Assembly (NCBI RefSeq): GCF_003116585.1
Contig: NZ_QEHM01000004.1
Coordinates: 310,001 to 374,000 of the forward strand
Length of the DNA: 64,000 nucleotides
Origin: Albibacillus kandeliae
GTDB lineage: Bacteria > Pseudomonadota > Alphaproteobacteria > Rhodobacterales > Rhodobacteraceae
Reading direction: 5' to 3'
Shown here: positions 8,771 through 17,507 of the stretch, piece after piece
Layout of the letters: each line of letters begins with the position of its first letter
Position numbering within the stretch: the stretch's first letter is position 1
Position numbers and translations under genes: made by a program
Notes under the pieces: generated by a model
Told to the model about the DNA's origin: nothing
Databases searched by the model: none
The model's input: the letters and a program-made list of their open reading frames with translations, nothing else

Positions 8771-9714
8771 GACAGGCGCACCTTGGGATCGAAGAAGGAA
8801 TAGGCGATGTCGATCAGCAGGTTGGTCACGACATAGACCGCGGCGATGAACAGCAGCGCGCCCTGCAACACCGGGTAGTCCCGGCCATAGATCGAGTCGA
8901 CCAGCAGCTTGCCCAGCCCGGGCAGGGTAAAGACGGTCTCGGTCACCGCCGCCCCGGCCAGCAGCCCCGCCAGCGCGATGCCGACCATGGTCAGCGTCGG
9001 CGCAAAGGCGTTGGGAAAGACGTGGCGCCAGAGCACCTGCCGCTCGGGCAGGCCCTTGGCGCGGGCGTGGGTCACGTAATCGCGGTTCATCACCTCGAGG
9101 CTGCCCGCCCGCATCATGCGCGTCATCACCGCGATCTCGGACAGGGCCAGCGAGGTCACCGGCAGGATCAGGTAGGTCACGCCCAGCCCGAAATCCTGCG
9201 AGACCGAGACGTAGCCCACGGTCGGCAGCCAGCCGAGGATCGCGCCGAACAGCACCAGCAGCATGAGCCCGACCCAGAAGCTCGGCATCGACAGCTTGAG
9301 GATGGTGGCGACGACGATGGCATAGTCGGCGCGGGTATTGTGGCGGTGCGCCGCGAAGAGGCCCGCCGGTATCGAGACCGCCAGCGCCGAGGCCATCGCC
9401 AGCAGCACCACGGTTGCCGTCACGCTGAACCGGTCGAGGATCAGCTCGCCGACCGGCTGGCCCGTGCGCACCGAGATGCCGAGGTTGCCCGAGAAGATCT
9501 CGCGCAGCCAGGCCATGAACTGCACAGGCAGGGGCTGATCCAGCCCCAGCTGGTGCCGCATCATTTCAAGCGTCGACTCGTCGTCGATATTGCCGCCCAG
9601 CATCATCAGGGCCGCGTCGCCCGGCAGGGCCCGGACGAGGCAGAAGATGATGACGGCCACGATGATGAGGGTCGGAACCGACATCAGGATACGTCGCAGA
9701 ACGAAGAGGATCAT
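8767..9714 (-). CDS. Dipeptide-type ABC importer, DppB-like permease
   Basis: A 315-residue permease of the DppB/OppB family. Its typical opening (MILFVLRRILMSVPTLIIVA), the long periplasmic loop, the DYVTHARAKGLPERQVLWRH coupling region near residue 205-224 and the ending FDPKVRLS are all recognisable. Its start lies 25 bases after the binding-protein stop on the minus strand. It pairs with the DppC-like product of 7922-8770. Confidence 0.93.
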   Translation of the reverse strand: MILFVLRRILMSVPTLIIVAVIIFCLVRALPGDAALMMLGGNIDDESTLEMMRHQLGLDQPLPVQFMAWLREIFSGNLGISVRTGQPVGELILDRFSVTATVVLLAMASALAVSIPAGLFAAHRHNTRADYAIVVATILKLSMPSFWVGLMLLVLFGAILGWLPTVGYVSVSQDFGLGVTYLILPVTSLALSEIAVMTRMMRAGSLEVMNRDYVTHARAKGLPERQVLWRHVFPNAFAPTLTMVGIALAGLLAGAAVTETVFTLPGLGKLLVDSIYGRDYPVLQGALLFIAAVYVVTNLLIDIAYSFFDPKVRLS

Positions 9715-9739
9715 GGCCGTCGTCTCCCGGGTTCAGGCG

Positions 9740-11296
9740 TCAGTCCGCGACCCGCAGCATCCAGCCGCGCAGCACGCCCGCGCCCCAGTCCTGAAACCCT
9801 TCGACGCGGTCCGACATGCCGGTGAACAGCATCCGGTGACCAAGACCGATGGCCGGGACGTCCTCGTTGAAGCGGCGCGACAGCTCGTCGATGATCTGTT
9901 GCAGGCGTTCGGGATCGCCGGTTTGCAGGGATTCATTGACCAGGGCAATGGCCTCCGGATTCTGCCAGGCCTTGCGGACCTCGGAGCCGGTGAACATTTC
10001 AAAGCTCAGCCCGGCCTGAAGCCGCGGGGAGAAGGTGAAGGACTGCATCGCGTAGCCTTCGCCGGTGCGGTAGGCCTCGAGCTGGGTGCCCCATTCGACC
10101 ACTTCCAGCGTGGCGTTGAAGCCCGCGTCCATCAGCATGGCCTGCGCCATCAGCGCCCGCTCGTAGTAGGCGCCGTTCCGGCGGGTGGCGAGGATCTTGA
10201 TCTCTTCGCCGTTGTAGCCCGCCTCCTTCATCAGCGACTTGGCAAGGTCCACGTCATAGGCCGGATACTCGGCCTCGACGGCGGTGAAGTTCTTGGACAT
10301 CGGCGGCACCGGCGAGGGCGAGGCCTTGCCGAACCCTTCGGTGATCGCGGCCATGATTTGCTGAGGGTCGATGGCGTGGGCCATTGCCTGCCGAATGCGG
10401 ACATCCTTCAGCACCGGGTCGAGCGGGCTCAGCAGGTAGGTGTCCCAGACCGCCGATTGCGTCGCATCCACCTTGAAGCCCGGCTTGTCCTTCAGCTCGG
10501 TGGCGGTCATCGCGTCAATCGGGACGAGGTCGAGATCGCCCGCCAGCAGTGCCGTCTTGGTCACCGCGCCCTCGCTCACGATATCGAAGTGCAGCGTGTC
10601 CACCTCGGCGTGCTTGCCGCCGCCGAGGCCGTTCATCGGTTCGTCGCGGCTGGCGTAGTCGGGAAAGCGCTTGAGTTCGACATAGCGGCCCGGCAGGTGG
10701 TCGCCCATCATGTAGGGGCCGGTGCCGATCGGGGTGTTCCAGCTGCCGTCGGCATTGACCGAGTCAGGGTGCAGCACGCCCATCGAACCACAGTCGAAAC
10801 GGGCGATGGTGGCCAGGAAGACGGCAAAGGGGGTTTCGAGCTTGACCTCGAAGGTATCGTCGTCCAGCGCCTTGGCCGAGACCACCTTCATGCCGTTCTT
10901 GCCGTTGAAGTAGTTCTTGCAGTGGCTTTCGGACTCCTCGCCGGCAAGGCGGTTCCAGGACCACTCGACCTCTTTCGCGGTCATCTCCTCGCCATTGTGG
11001 AACTTGACCCCGTGGCGCAGGTGAAAGGTGTAGGTCAGCCCGTCTTCGGAGATGTCGTAGGTCTCGGCCAGCATCGGGATGATCTCGAAGTTCTCGCCGT
11101 AGGTGACCAGCCCCTCGACGAACTGGCTGTGTACGATGTCAGTGTTGCCGTCGCGGGTCACGCCCGGGTTGGTGCCCCGGATATCCGCGTTCAGCGCCAT
11201 GCGCACCACGCTCTCGGCCATCGCCGGGGCGACGGATACAAGCCCGATGGCGGTGGCCGTCAGCAGCGGCGCGAGGAGTTTGTTCCTGATGTTCAT
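9740..11296 (-). CDS. Peptide-type ABC importer, substrate-binding protein (SBP family 5)
   Basis: A 518-residue periplasmic binding protein of family 5 (DppA/OppA). The signal peptide spans about residues 1-27 (MNIRNKLLAPLL...ATAIGLVSVAPAMA). Family features include LAETYDISEDGLTYTFHLRHGVKFHNGE and GTGPYMMGDHLPGRYVELKRFPDY. The substrate cannot be read from the fold, since this family binds peptides, nickel, opines, glutathione and other compounds. The gene lies between two hydrolase genes and the permeases, so the ligand is likely an amide or ester compound that those hydrolases cleave. ATG at 11296. Confidence 0.92.
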   Translation of the reverse strand: MNIRNKLLAPLLTATAIGLVSVAPAMAESVVRMALNADIRGTNPGVTRDGNTDIVHSQFVEGLVTYGENFEIIPMLAETYDISEDGLTYTFHLRHGVKFHNGEEMTAKEVEWSWNRLAGEESESHCKNYFNGKNGMKVVSAKALDDDTFEVKLETPFAVFLATIARFDCGSMGVLHPDSVNADGSWNTPIGTGPYMMGDHLPGRYVELKRFPDYASRDEPMNGLGGGKHAEVDTLHFDIVSEGAVTKTALLAGDLDLVPIDAMTATELKDKPGFKVDATQSAVWDTYLLSPLDPVLKDVRIRQAMAHAIDPQQIMAAITEGFGKASPSPVPPMSKNFTAVEAEYPAYDVDLAKSLMKEAGYNGEEIKILATRRNGAYYERALMAQAMLMDAGFNATLEVVEWGTQLEAYRTGEGYAMQSFTFSPRLQAGLSFEMFTGSEVRKAWQNPEAIALVNESLQTGDPERLQQIIDELSRRFNEDVPAIGLGHRMLFTGMSDRVEGFQDWGAGVLRGWMLRVAD

Positions 11297-11331
11297 TGTT
11301 TCGTCCCTGTTGTTGGTGTCTTGGCGTCGCC

Positions 11332-12444
11332 TCAGCCGAGGCTGAAGCGGCAGGTTGTGTCAGAGGCATAGGGCAGCTGGCGGATGCGCATCTCGCCCGC
11401 CCCCGCGTCCATCAGGACCATCGCCACGGTGGCCGAGAGGTAGGCGTTGGTTTCGCCCTCGTTGCCCTGCGGCGTGCGGATGATCCCCCTTGGCGCGCCG
11501 AAGCGGTCGTCGAGCGCCACGGCGAGGGTGTCGAGCGTGTGCTCGCGCCCGCCCTCCTCGATCAGGCGGCGCAGGCGGCGGTCGCGGAACAGCGTGTCGG
11601 CCCCGCGCGCGATCCCGAGGTCGGTCTCGCGCGCCCGTGCGGCGGGGCTGGTGAAGTGGTTGGAATGGGTCAGGCAATCGCCCTCGGGCGCCTGCCAGTA
11701 GATCCGTTCCGGCGTGGTCTCGAAGTTCAGGCAATCGCCGCTGGTCGCGCAGCTGATGGTCATGTTGTTCGACACCGTCCGCGGCAGCCGGTGCAGTTCG
11801 GTCAGGGCCTGCGAGTATCCCCCGGCCTCCAGCACCCGGCGACGGATCACCGAGAGCGGAACCCCGAAGGGCGCGGTGCCGTCCTGCGTGCAGGCAAGGT
11901 TGTTGCCGGTGATGGCGACACCTTCCGAGTTGAAGCCCGCGCGCGCCAGCCCGCCGGCCTCGACGTAGGTCAGGATGTCCGGCCCCGTCTCGGAGCGGAT
12001 GTGCAGCACCACCGTGCTGTCGGCGCAATCGGGCAGCCAGTCCCAGTTCTGGACGTGCAGCAGCCGCCCGCTGGCGGTCATCGCGGGCAGGACGACGGCG
12101 GCGGTGCAGCCATCGTCGAGCTTGGAGGGGTCGGCGGGCCGCTGGGCGTGCAGGTTGATGATCTCGCTGCGGCCGTTGATCACGAGGACCTCTTCCAGCC
12201 GCACCTTGGCGCCCTCGGCGATCCCGGCGAGTTCCTCCATCGCCGTGGGCACCTTGGCGGCAAGGCTGTCGCGCAGTTCGGCGGCATAGCCTAGGACGCT
12301 GTCCCATGTCAGCCCGTGTTCACTGAACAGCGCGCGGTAGACCCCGAGACCGTGGCGCAGCTGGGTGTCGGCCTGCTGCCCATAGGCGAGGCCCCGGGCG
12401 TGCGGCGTGCCGTCCAGTTCGATCAGCTTGGGCGTCGCAACCAT
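11332..12444 (-). CDS. C45-family autoproteolytic hydrolase/acyltransferase
   Basis: A 370-residue member of the acyl-CoA:6-aminopenicillanic acid acyltransferase-like (peptidase C45, Ntn-hydrolase) family. These proteins are cleaved before a conserved cysteine that becomes the catalytic nucleophile; here it is Cys113 in the DDGCTA motif. Other family marks are HVQNWDW near residue 134 and the GFNSEGVAITGNN segment. Its end (SDTTCRFSLG) is complete. The ATG overlaps the stop of the alpha/beta hydrolase gene by one base. With the importer it forms an operon, so it probably hydrolyses an N-acyl or amide bond of the imported compound. No signal peptide, so it is likely cytoplasmic. Confidence 0.87.
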   Translation of the reverse strand: MVATPKLIELDGTPHARGLAYGQQADTQLRHGLGVYRALFSEHGLTWDSVLGYAAELRDSLAAKVPTAMEELAGIAEGAKVRLEEVLVINGRSEIINLHAQRPADPSKLDDGCTAAVVLPAMTASGRLLHVQNWDWLPDCADSTVVLHIRSETGPDILTYVEAGGLARAGFNSEGVAITGNNLACTQDGTAPFGVPLSVIRRRVLEAGGYSQALTELHRLPRTVSNNMTISCATSGDCLNFETTPERIYWQAPEGDCLTHSNHFTSPAARARETDLGIARGADTLFRDRRLRRLIEEGGREHTLDTLAVALDDRFGAPRGIIRTPQGNEGETNAYLSATVAMVLMDAGAGEMRIRQLPYASDTTCRFSLG

Positions 12445-13313
12445 CAGCGCACACCCGGCGCGGGCAGCCGGTCCTTCAGAACGTCGGTGAAGAACTTCTC
12501 GACATAGGGAAACACGCCCCGCATGTCGTGTGGCACCCCCGGCGCGATGTCGTGCCAGACATCGACCCCACGCGCCTCCATCGACTGGCGCAGGCTGTGC
12601 AGCCGCTCGTTGCGGTCCTTGCCTGCGCTGTTCGCGCCGGGGATGTACTTGGGCGAATCCTCGGGAAAGGTGATTTCCCAGAATTCGGTATCCTGCGCGC
12701 CGACCGACATGTGCACCTTGACCTGCTTCAGCGCGTCAAAGTCGATGCCGCGTCCGAAGACCTCGGCAAAGTTGCGGATGCCCGGCCACCAGTCCATAGT
12801 CTCGTCCAGCAACGTGACCGAACCCGGCGCGCCGATCGACGCGGCCTTGAGCCGCTCGGGGTGCAGGTAGAGGAACCGGTGGGTGAAATGGCCGCCGCCC
12901 GAAAAGCCGAACAGCATGAACTTGCCAAAGCTCCGGTTCAGCAGGTCGCCCGCCTCCTTCACCATGGCGAGGAGGACCTCGTCGTAGCGGATCTCACCCT
13001 CGATCATGTACTTGTAACCGCCGGACTCCATGTCGCCGCGCACCCCGACGGGGAAGAGCGGTGCGAGGATGACGCAGTTGTTGAAACGTCCGAACCCGGC
13101 GAAGGCGTCGCGATAGAGGGACTGGAGACGCATGGTGCCATGCACGGCAACCAGCAGGTCGGGCTGGCGCGCCGGCTCGTCCCATGCGCTCTCGGGAACA
13201 TAAAGGGTGTAGGAAAACCGCGGATCGGCCTTGCAGGCGATGATGGTGGTTTCCCCGGTCAGGTACAGCGCCCTGAAGCGATCCTTGGGGCTGTCCCCTA
13301 CTCTTGGCAGCAT
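12444..13313 (-). CDS. Alpha/beta hydrolase
   Basis: A 289-residue soluble alpha/beta hydrolase. The nucleophile elbow GFSGGG is at residues 136-141 (Ser138), an oxyanion-type HGT occurs near residue 58-60 (LLVAVHGTMRL), and the C-terminal region contains VPHDMRG with a candidate catalytic His. The sequence resembles the poly(3-hydroxybutyrate) depolymerase/esterase-type group rather than the lactonases. It is the first gene of the minus-strand operon with the C45 hydrolase and peptide-type importer. The ATG at 13313 is followed directly by a soluble start and GGAG lies upstream. The exact ester or amide substrate is unknown. Confidence 0.85.
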   Translation of the reverse strand: MLPRVGDSPKDRFRALYLTGETTIIACKADPRFSYTLYVPESAWDEPARQPDLLVAVHGTMRLQSLYRDAFAGFGRFNNCVILAPLFPVGVRGDMESGGYKYMIEGEIRYDEVLLAMVKEAGDLLNRSFGKFMLFGFSGGGHFTHRFLYLHPERLKAASIGAPGSVTLLDETMDWWPGIRNFAEVFGRGIDFDALKQVKVHMSVGAQDTEFWEITFPEDSPKYIPGANSAGKDRNERLHSLRQSMEARGVDVWHDIAPGVPHDMRGVFPYVEKFFTDVLKDRLPAPGVR

Positions 13314-13364
13314 GCGCGTCGGTCTCCGGTAGTCGATTTCGGCCGAGCGTAGGGTGCGAATCTG

Positions 13365-13401
13365 ATGGCGTCAAAATATTTTTCTAAATTGGCGCCAATT
13401 T
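13365..13401. promoter_or_regulatory. Candidate GntR operator: perfect palindrome plus second half-match
   Basis: A perfect 16-base palindrome, AAATTGGCGCCAATTT, occupies 13386-13401. Its core TTGGCGCCAA is matched at 8 of 10 positions by ATGGCGTCAA at 13365-13374, 24 bases away. Both lie between the divergent hydrolase/importer operon (start 13313) and the GntR gene (start 13474). The TTGG-CCAA form fits sites bound by FadR/FCD-type GntR dimers, so autoregulation and control of the operon are inferred. Confidence 0.55.
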
Positions 13402-13473
13402 TGTGGAAGATATTGATCGGACCGTTTTCGCTGCGTATTCTCGGGTCGAAACAGCCAGGGACAAGGCGTCATC

Positions 13474-14127
13474 ATGACCGCAGCACAGCAAGAGGCCGCC
13501 CCCAAGCCGTCCTCTGACGAGATCTCGCAGCAGATCGTGACCGATATCAACAAGGGCGCGCTGAGCCCGGGCGAATGGCTGAAGCAGATCGACCTCGAAA
13601 AGCGGTATGGCTGCACCCGGATCAAGGTGCGCGACGCGCTGACCAACCTGCATTCCAAGCGGCTGGTCGAACATATTCCCAACCGGGGCTATCGCGTACC
13701 GCAACCCGATCCGCTGCGGATCCGGCAGGTCGGCGAGGTGCGCGCCCTGCTCGAATGCCACGCCGCCGTCGACGTCATCGCACTGGCGACGGATGCGGAC
13801 ATCGAGATCCTGCGCGGCCTTGCCGAGGACTTCAAGCAGGCCGCCTACCACGGCTCGTCCTTCGCCCAGATCGAGGCGAACTATGCCTTTCACGGAAAGC
13901 TCTACAGTTTCTGCCGCAATGACGTCCTGCGCGAAACCATGCTGGACCTGCGCCAGCGCGGCCCGGCGGCGCCGGTGGGGCAATGGCAGACGATGGACCA
14001 GCTGCAGAAGGCGACACAGGGGCATTTCGACCTGATCGACGCCATCGAAAAGCGCGACCTGCCGCTGCTGCAGGCGCGCATCACCAGCCACATCAGCGGT
14101 TCGTCCACCGCCCCCGACGCGGGCTGA
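13474..14127 (+). CDS. GntR-family transcriptional regulator (FCD type)
   Basis: A 217-residue regulator with an N-terminal winged helix (about residues 15-77, with DLEKRYGCTRIKVRDALTNLHSKRLVEHIPNRGYRV) and a C-terminal FCD ligand-binding domain, where histidines such as those in YAFHGKLYSF and GHFDLIDAI would bind a metal or carboxylate ligand. The gene is divergent from the hydrolase/dipeptide importer operon, with a palindromic operator candidate between, so it most likely controls that operon in response to the imported compound. ATG at 13474. Confidence 0.92.
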   Translation: MTAAQQEAAPKPSSDEISQQIVTDINKGALSPGEWLKQIDLEKRYGCTRIKVRDALTNLHSKRLVEHIPNRGYRVPQPDPLRIRQVGEVRALLECHAAVDVIALATDADIEILRGLAEDFKQAAYHGSSFAQIEANYAFHGKLYSFCRNDVLRETMLDLRQRGPAAPVGQWQTMDQLQKATQGHFDLIDAIEKRDLPLLQARITSHISGSSTAPDAG

Positions 14128-14181
14128 CGCCGCGCGCCGCGCCCCACCCTTGGGCGAACAGCAAGGAAAATTCGCACTGCG

Positions 14182-14208
14182 TGTCGAAATCCCGAGGCCG
14201 GCGGCGTC
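14182..14208 (+). promoter_or_regulatory. Predicted ECF42-type promoter of the MAPEG-YCII-sigma operon
   Basis: TGTCGA at 14182-14187 and CGTC at 14205-14208 are separated by exactly 17 bases, and the first codon of the operon follows 34 bases later. The form matches the ECF42 promoter I recall from Streptomyces work (-35 TGTCGA, -10 CG[A/T]C). It is the same as the element at 34416-34442 before the second YCII gene. Confidence 0.65.
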
Positions 14209-14241
14209 TTCAGGATATCGAAACAACGCAGAGGACATTCC

Positions 14242-14634
14242 ATGCTGTTCCCCGTCACCGCGCTCTACGCGCTCCCGCTCACCTTGCTTTGCCTGGTCCT
14301 CTGGGTCCGGGTCTCATCCGCCCGCGCCCGGCTGAAGGTCTCGATCGGCGACGCGGGCAATACCGCCCTGCACGAGGCCATCCGCCGCCACGGCAACTTC
14401 ATCGAATGGGTCGCGCTCGCCCTGCCCCTGATGCTGATCGCCGAAGGCAACGGCGCATGGCCCGCCGGTCTCCACGCCGCCGGTGCGCTGCTGGTTCTCG
14501 GCAGGCTGATCCATCCCTTCGGCCTGAGCGCCGCGAATGCGTCGCATCCGTTGCGTATCATCGGCAATACTGCCAGCCTTCTGGCCACGCTTTGCCTTGT
14601 CGGACTTCTGTTTCTCACCACTTTCGGATCGTAA
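14242..14634 (+). CDS. MAPEG-family membrane protein
   Basis: A 130-residue integral membrane protein of the MAPEG family (glutathione/eicosanoid metabolism type). Four hydrophobic segments are visible and the family motif appears as ALHEAIRRHGNFIEW near residues 46-60, corresponding to the ERxxRAHxNxxE pattern whose polar residues bind glutathione in characterised members. Its start follows GAGGA and lies behind a predicted ECF42-type promoter. It stands 10 bases ahead of the YCII gene, so it is the first cargo gene of the sigma factor module. A role in detoxifying or sensing electrophiles is possible but not shown. Confidence 0.85.
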   Translation: MLFPVTALYALPLTLLCLVLWVRVSSARARLKVSIGDAGNTALHEAIRRHGNFIEWVALALPLMLIAEGNGAWPAGLHAAGALLVLGRLIHPFGLSAANASHPLRIIGNTASLLATLCLVGLLFLTTFGS

Positions 14635-14644
14635 GGATTTTCCC

Positions 14645-15007
14645 ATGCAATACATGCTGCTTCTCTACGGCGCGCCCGATGCCGAACCGCTCTATGGCAC
14701 ACCTGAATTCCAGGAGATGATGAAGGGCTTTCAGGACTTCAACGACCGCGTGACCGCCGACGGAGTGCTGCGCGGCGGCGAGGCGCTGGAGGGGACCGAC
14801 AAGGCGGTCTCGCTGAAACTGCGCGCGGGCAAGGTCGAGACGATGGACGGCCCCTATGCGGAAACCCGCGAACACCTTGGCGGGTACTACGTGCTTGACC
14901 TGCCCGACATCGACAGCGCGCTGCGCTATGCCGCGATGCTGCCGGTGGCGACCTGGGGCACGATCGAGGTGCGCCCGCTGATGAACTACAACCCGGCCAA
15001 TCTCTGA
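14645..15007 (+). CDS. YCII/DGPF-domain protein
   Basis: A 120-residue protein of the YCII-related (PF03795, DGPF) family with the hallmark MDGPYAETREHLGGYYVLDL near residues 64-83. The family has a ferredoxin-like fold, and such genes are the regular partners of ECF42 sigma factors; their biochemical role is not settled. The ATG at 14645 follows AAGGAT, and the stop overlaps the ATG of the sigma factor gene by one base, indicating translational coupling. Compared with the second copy (34514-34861) it has DGPY in place of DGPF. Confidence 0.9.
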   Translation: MQYMLLLYGAPDAEPLYGTPEFQEMMKGFQDFNDRVTADGVLRGGEALEGTDKAVSLKLRAGKVETMDGPYAETREHLGGYYVLDLPDIDSALRYAAMLPVATWGTIEVRPLMNYNPANL

Positions 15008-16242
15008 TGGCCGGGGCCGCCCCCCAGGCGATGGCGATCACCCGCGCGCTGACGCAGGTGCTGAGCCAGGACCGGGGGCGGCTGATGGCCGTGCTGGTGG
15101 CGCGGCTCGGCAGCTTCCAACTGGCCGAAGACGCGCTGCAGGAGGCGGGCCTCTCGGCGCTGGTGCACTGGAGCCGCTCCGGGTTGCCCGCCTCGCCGCA
15201 GGCATGGCTGCTCAAGGTCGCCGGGCGCAAGGCGCTGGACCAGTTGCGCAGCGAGGGGCGCAGTGCCCGCCGCGAGGAGGCACTGGCCCGACTGATCGCC
15301 TTCGAGACGGAGGACAGCGGCGAGGAGATTCCCGACGAACGGCTGCGCCTGATCTTCACCGCCTGCCACCCCGCGCTGGACGAGAAATCACGCGTTGCGC
15401 TGACGCTGCGAACCGTTTGCGGGATGACCACGGAGGAGATCGCGCGGGCCTTCCTCGACGCGCCCACGACGATGGGTCAGAGGCTGAGCCGCGCCAAGGC
15501 CAGGATCGCCACGACCGGCATCCCCTACGCGGTGCCGGAACCCGACCAGTGGGACGAGCGCCTGCGCGCCGTGCTGACGACGATCTACCTGATCTTCACC
15601 ACCGGCTATACCTCCGGCGCGACCGAGCCCCGTGATCTCTGTTCCGAGGCGATCTTCCTCGCCCGGCTCGTCGCCAGCCTGCGCCCCGGGCAGCCCGAAA
15701 TCGAGGGCGCGCTGGCGCTCATGCTGATCACCGACGCACGGCGAGGTTCGCGGATCGGCCCCGATGGCGCGACCGTGCCGCCCGCCGAACAGGACCGGAG
15801 CCTGTGGGACCGCGAGACGCTCGCCGAGGGCCGCGCGCTGCTGGAAACCGCCCTGTCGCGTCGTCGCGCCGGGCCGTTTCAGGTCAAGGCGGCGATCAGC
15901 GCCTGCCAGATGGCGGACCCAGCCCCGGACTGGCCGCAGATCGTGCAGCTCTACACCGCGCTGCTGACGATGGAGCCGACAGCGGTGGTGCGCCTGAACC
16001 ACGCGGTCGCCCTGTCCGAGACCGGGCAGATCGCCGCCGCAACCGCGATCCTCGCGGCCCTGCGCGGGGAACTGGACGGGTTCCAGCCGTTTCATGCCGC
16101 CGAGGCCGCCGTCGCGCTGCTGGCGGGCGACCGGACGGGCGCGCGCGCCGCTTACGCGGCGGCCATCGCGCTGACCGCGAACCCCGCCGACCGCCTGCTC
16201 CTCTCGAAACGACTGGAGGCGCTGGGGCCGGAAGGCCGTTGA
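15007..16242 (+). CDS. ECF42-type RNA polymerase sigma factor with C-terminal TPR-like extension
   Basis: A 411-residue sigma factor. Sigma region 2 is at about residues 20-85 (GSFQLAEDALQEA, ASPQAWLLKVAGRKALDQLR), region 4 at about 115-172 (LTLRTVCGMTTEEIARAFLDAPTTMGQRLSRAKARI), and a long C-terminal helical extension (about 180-405) of the kind that defines ECF42 and replaces an anti-sigma factor. The usual NEG motif after the YLxF stretch reads FTTGYTSG here, a difference from the second copy (VFNEGH). It is the last gene of a MAPEG-YCII-sigma operon, so it can feed back on its own promoter at 14182-14208. Confidence 0.92.
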   Translation: MAGAAPQAMAITRALTQVLSQDRGRLMAVLVARLGSFQLAEDALQEAGLSALVHWSRSGLPASPQAWLLKVAGRKALDQLRSEGRSARREEALARLIAFETEDSGEEIPDERLRLIFTACHPALDEKSRVALTLRTVCGMTTEEIARAFLDAPTTMGQRLSRAKARIATTGIPYAVPEPDQWDERLRAVLTTIYLIFTTGYTSGATEPRDLCSEAIFLARLVASLRPGQPEIEGALALMLITDARRGSRIGPDGATVPPAEQDRSLWDRETLAEGRALLETALSRRRAGPFQVKAAISACQMADPAPDWPQIVQLYTALLTMEPTAVVRLNHAVALSETGQIAAATAILAALRGELDGFQPFHAAEAAVALLAGDRTGARAAYAAAIALTANPADRLLLSKRLEALGPEGR

Positions 16243-16302
16243 CCCCGACCGCTGCAGGCATGAGACTGCAGCACCGTTACATGCACGGATCAGACCAGCA
16301 GA

Positions 16303-16770
16303 ATGCCCCGATTTGACAAGATTACCCAGCGCATCCTGCAGATCCTGCAGAAGGATGCGCGCATCACCAACGCCGATCTGGCCAGTCAGGTCGGCATCCC
16401 GCCGACCTCGATGAGCGACCGGCTGCGGCGTTTGCAGCGCGACGGGGTGATCCTCTCCTATACCGCCCGGCTCGACCCGCAGAAGCTGGGACTCGAGATG
16501 CTGGTCTTCATCGAGATCCGGCTGGACAAGACGACCCCGCAGGTCTTCGAGAAGTTCAAGACAGCGGTTCAGGCGACGCCCGAGGTGATCGAGTGCCACA
16601 TGGTCGCGGGCGGGCTCGACTACCTCGTCAAGACGCGGTTCCATTCGATGGATGAGTACCGGCGCTTTCTCGGCGACGTGATCATGGCCTGGCCGGGGGT
16701 GATCGAGACCCGGACCTACGTGGTGATGGAAGAGATCAAGAATGACGGGCCGCTCACGGTAACCGGGTAG
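16303..16770 (+). CDS. Lrp/AsnC-family transcriptional regulator
   Basis: A 155-residue regulator. The helix-turn-helix is at about residues 1-50 (LQKDARITNADLASQVGIPPTSMSDRLRRLQRDGVI) and the RAM (AsnC ligand-binding) domain follows at about 65-145, with VIECHMVAGGLDYLVKTRF. It is 60 bases behind the sigma factor gene on the same strand and convergent with the Liv importer operon, ending 14 bases from livF. Which amino acid it senses, and which genes it controls, cannot be told from position alone. Confidence 0.92.
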   Translation: MPRFDKITQRILQILQKDARITNADLASQVGIPPTSMSDRLRRLQRDGVILSYTARLDPQKLGLEMLVFIEIRLDKTTPQVFEKFKTAVQATPEVIECHMVAGGLDYLVKTRFHSMDEYRRFLGDVIMAWPGVIETRTYVVMEEIKNDGPLTVTG

Positions 16771-16784
16771 CCCGCCCTCCCGCC

Positions 16785-17507
16785 TCAGGCGTCGGGGTCG
16801 CCCCCGAGGTAGAGCCGCTCCATCGCCGGATCGTTCAGCAGGTCTGCCGACCTTGCCGTCAGCGCCACCTTGCCAAGGCTCAGTACATAGGCCCGGTCCG
16901 AAATCGACAGGGCCTCGTAGGCGTTCTGCTCGACCATCAGGATGCACATGTCCTGCGCATCGCGGATCCGCCCGATGGCCTCGAAGACATCGTGCATCAT
17001 CGCCGGGGACAGACCCGCCGAGGGCTCGTCCAGCAGCAGGATGCGCGGCCCCGCCATCAGCGCGCGCGCCAGCGAGAGGATCTGCCGCTCGCCCCCCGAC
17101 AGGGCCGAAGCCTTGCGCCGCCGCTTGTTCGCCAGCGTGGGGTACTGGGTCATCAGGGCCTCGAACCTCTCGTTCCGGGTGTCGCGGCTCAGGTCGCGGG
17201 CCCCCATCAGCAGGTTCTCGGTGACCGTCATGGTGCGGAACACGTTGTCGGTCTGGGGCACGTAGCCCACGCCGTAATGGCGCACCTTCTCGTGGATCGG
17301 CACCGTCTCTGCACCCTCGCCGTTGATCCGGATCGCGCCGCCGCGCGGGCGGACGAAGCCGGCGACGGTTTTCAGCAGCGTGGACTTGCCGCAGCCGTTC
17401 GGCCCGAGGATCGTCACGATCTCGCGCGCGCTCGCCGTCATCGAGATGTCCTGAAGGATGTCCGGTCCGTCGCCGTAACCGGCGCGGATGTTGCTTGCCT
17501 CGATCAT
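16785..17507 (-). CDS. livF: Branched-chain amino acid-type ABC importer, ATPase LivF
   Basis: A 240-residue ATPase of the LivF family. It has Walker A GPNGCGKST at about residues 34-42, the VPQTDNVFRTMTVTENL Q-loop region, LSGGERQILSLARALM and Walker B ILLLDEPSAGLSP. The start ATG shares four bases with the livG stop. It is the last of five genes (binding protein, LivH, LivM, LivG, LivF) read on the minus strand. The family transports branched-chain or other amino acids, amides and urea, so substrate assignment is open. Confidence 0.93.
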   Translation of the reverse strand: MIEASNIRAGYGDGPDILQDISMTASAREIVTILGPNGCGKSTLLKTVAGFVRPRGGAIRINGEGAETVPIHEKVRHYGVGYVPQTDNVFRTMTVTENLLMGARDLSRDTRNERFEALMTQYPTLANKRRRKASALSGGERQILSLARALMAGPRILLLDEPSAGLSPAMMHDVFEAIGRIRDAQDMCILMVEQNAYEALSISDRAYVLSLGKVALTARSADLLNDPAMERLYLGGDPDA

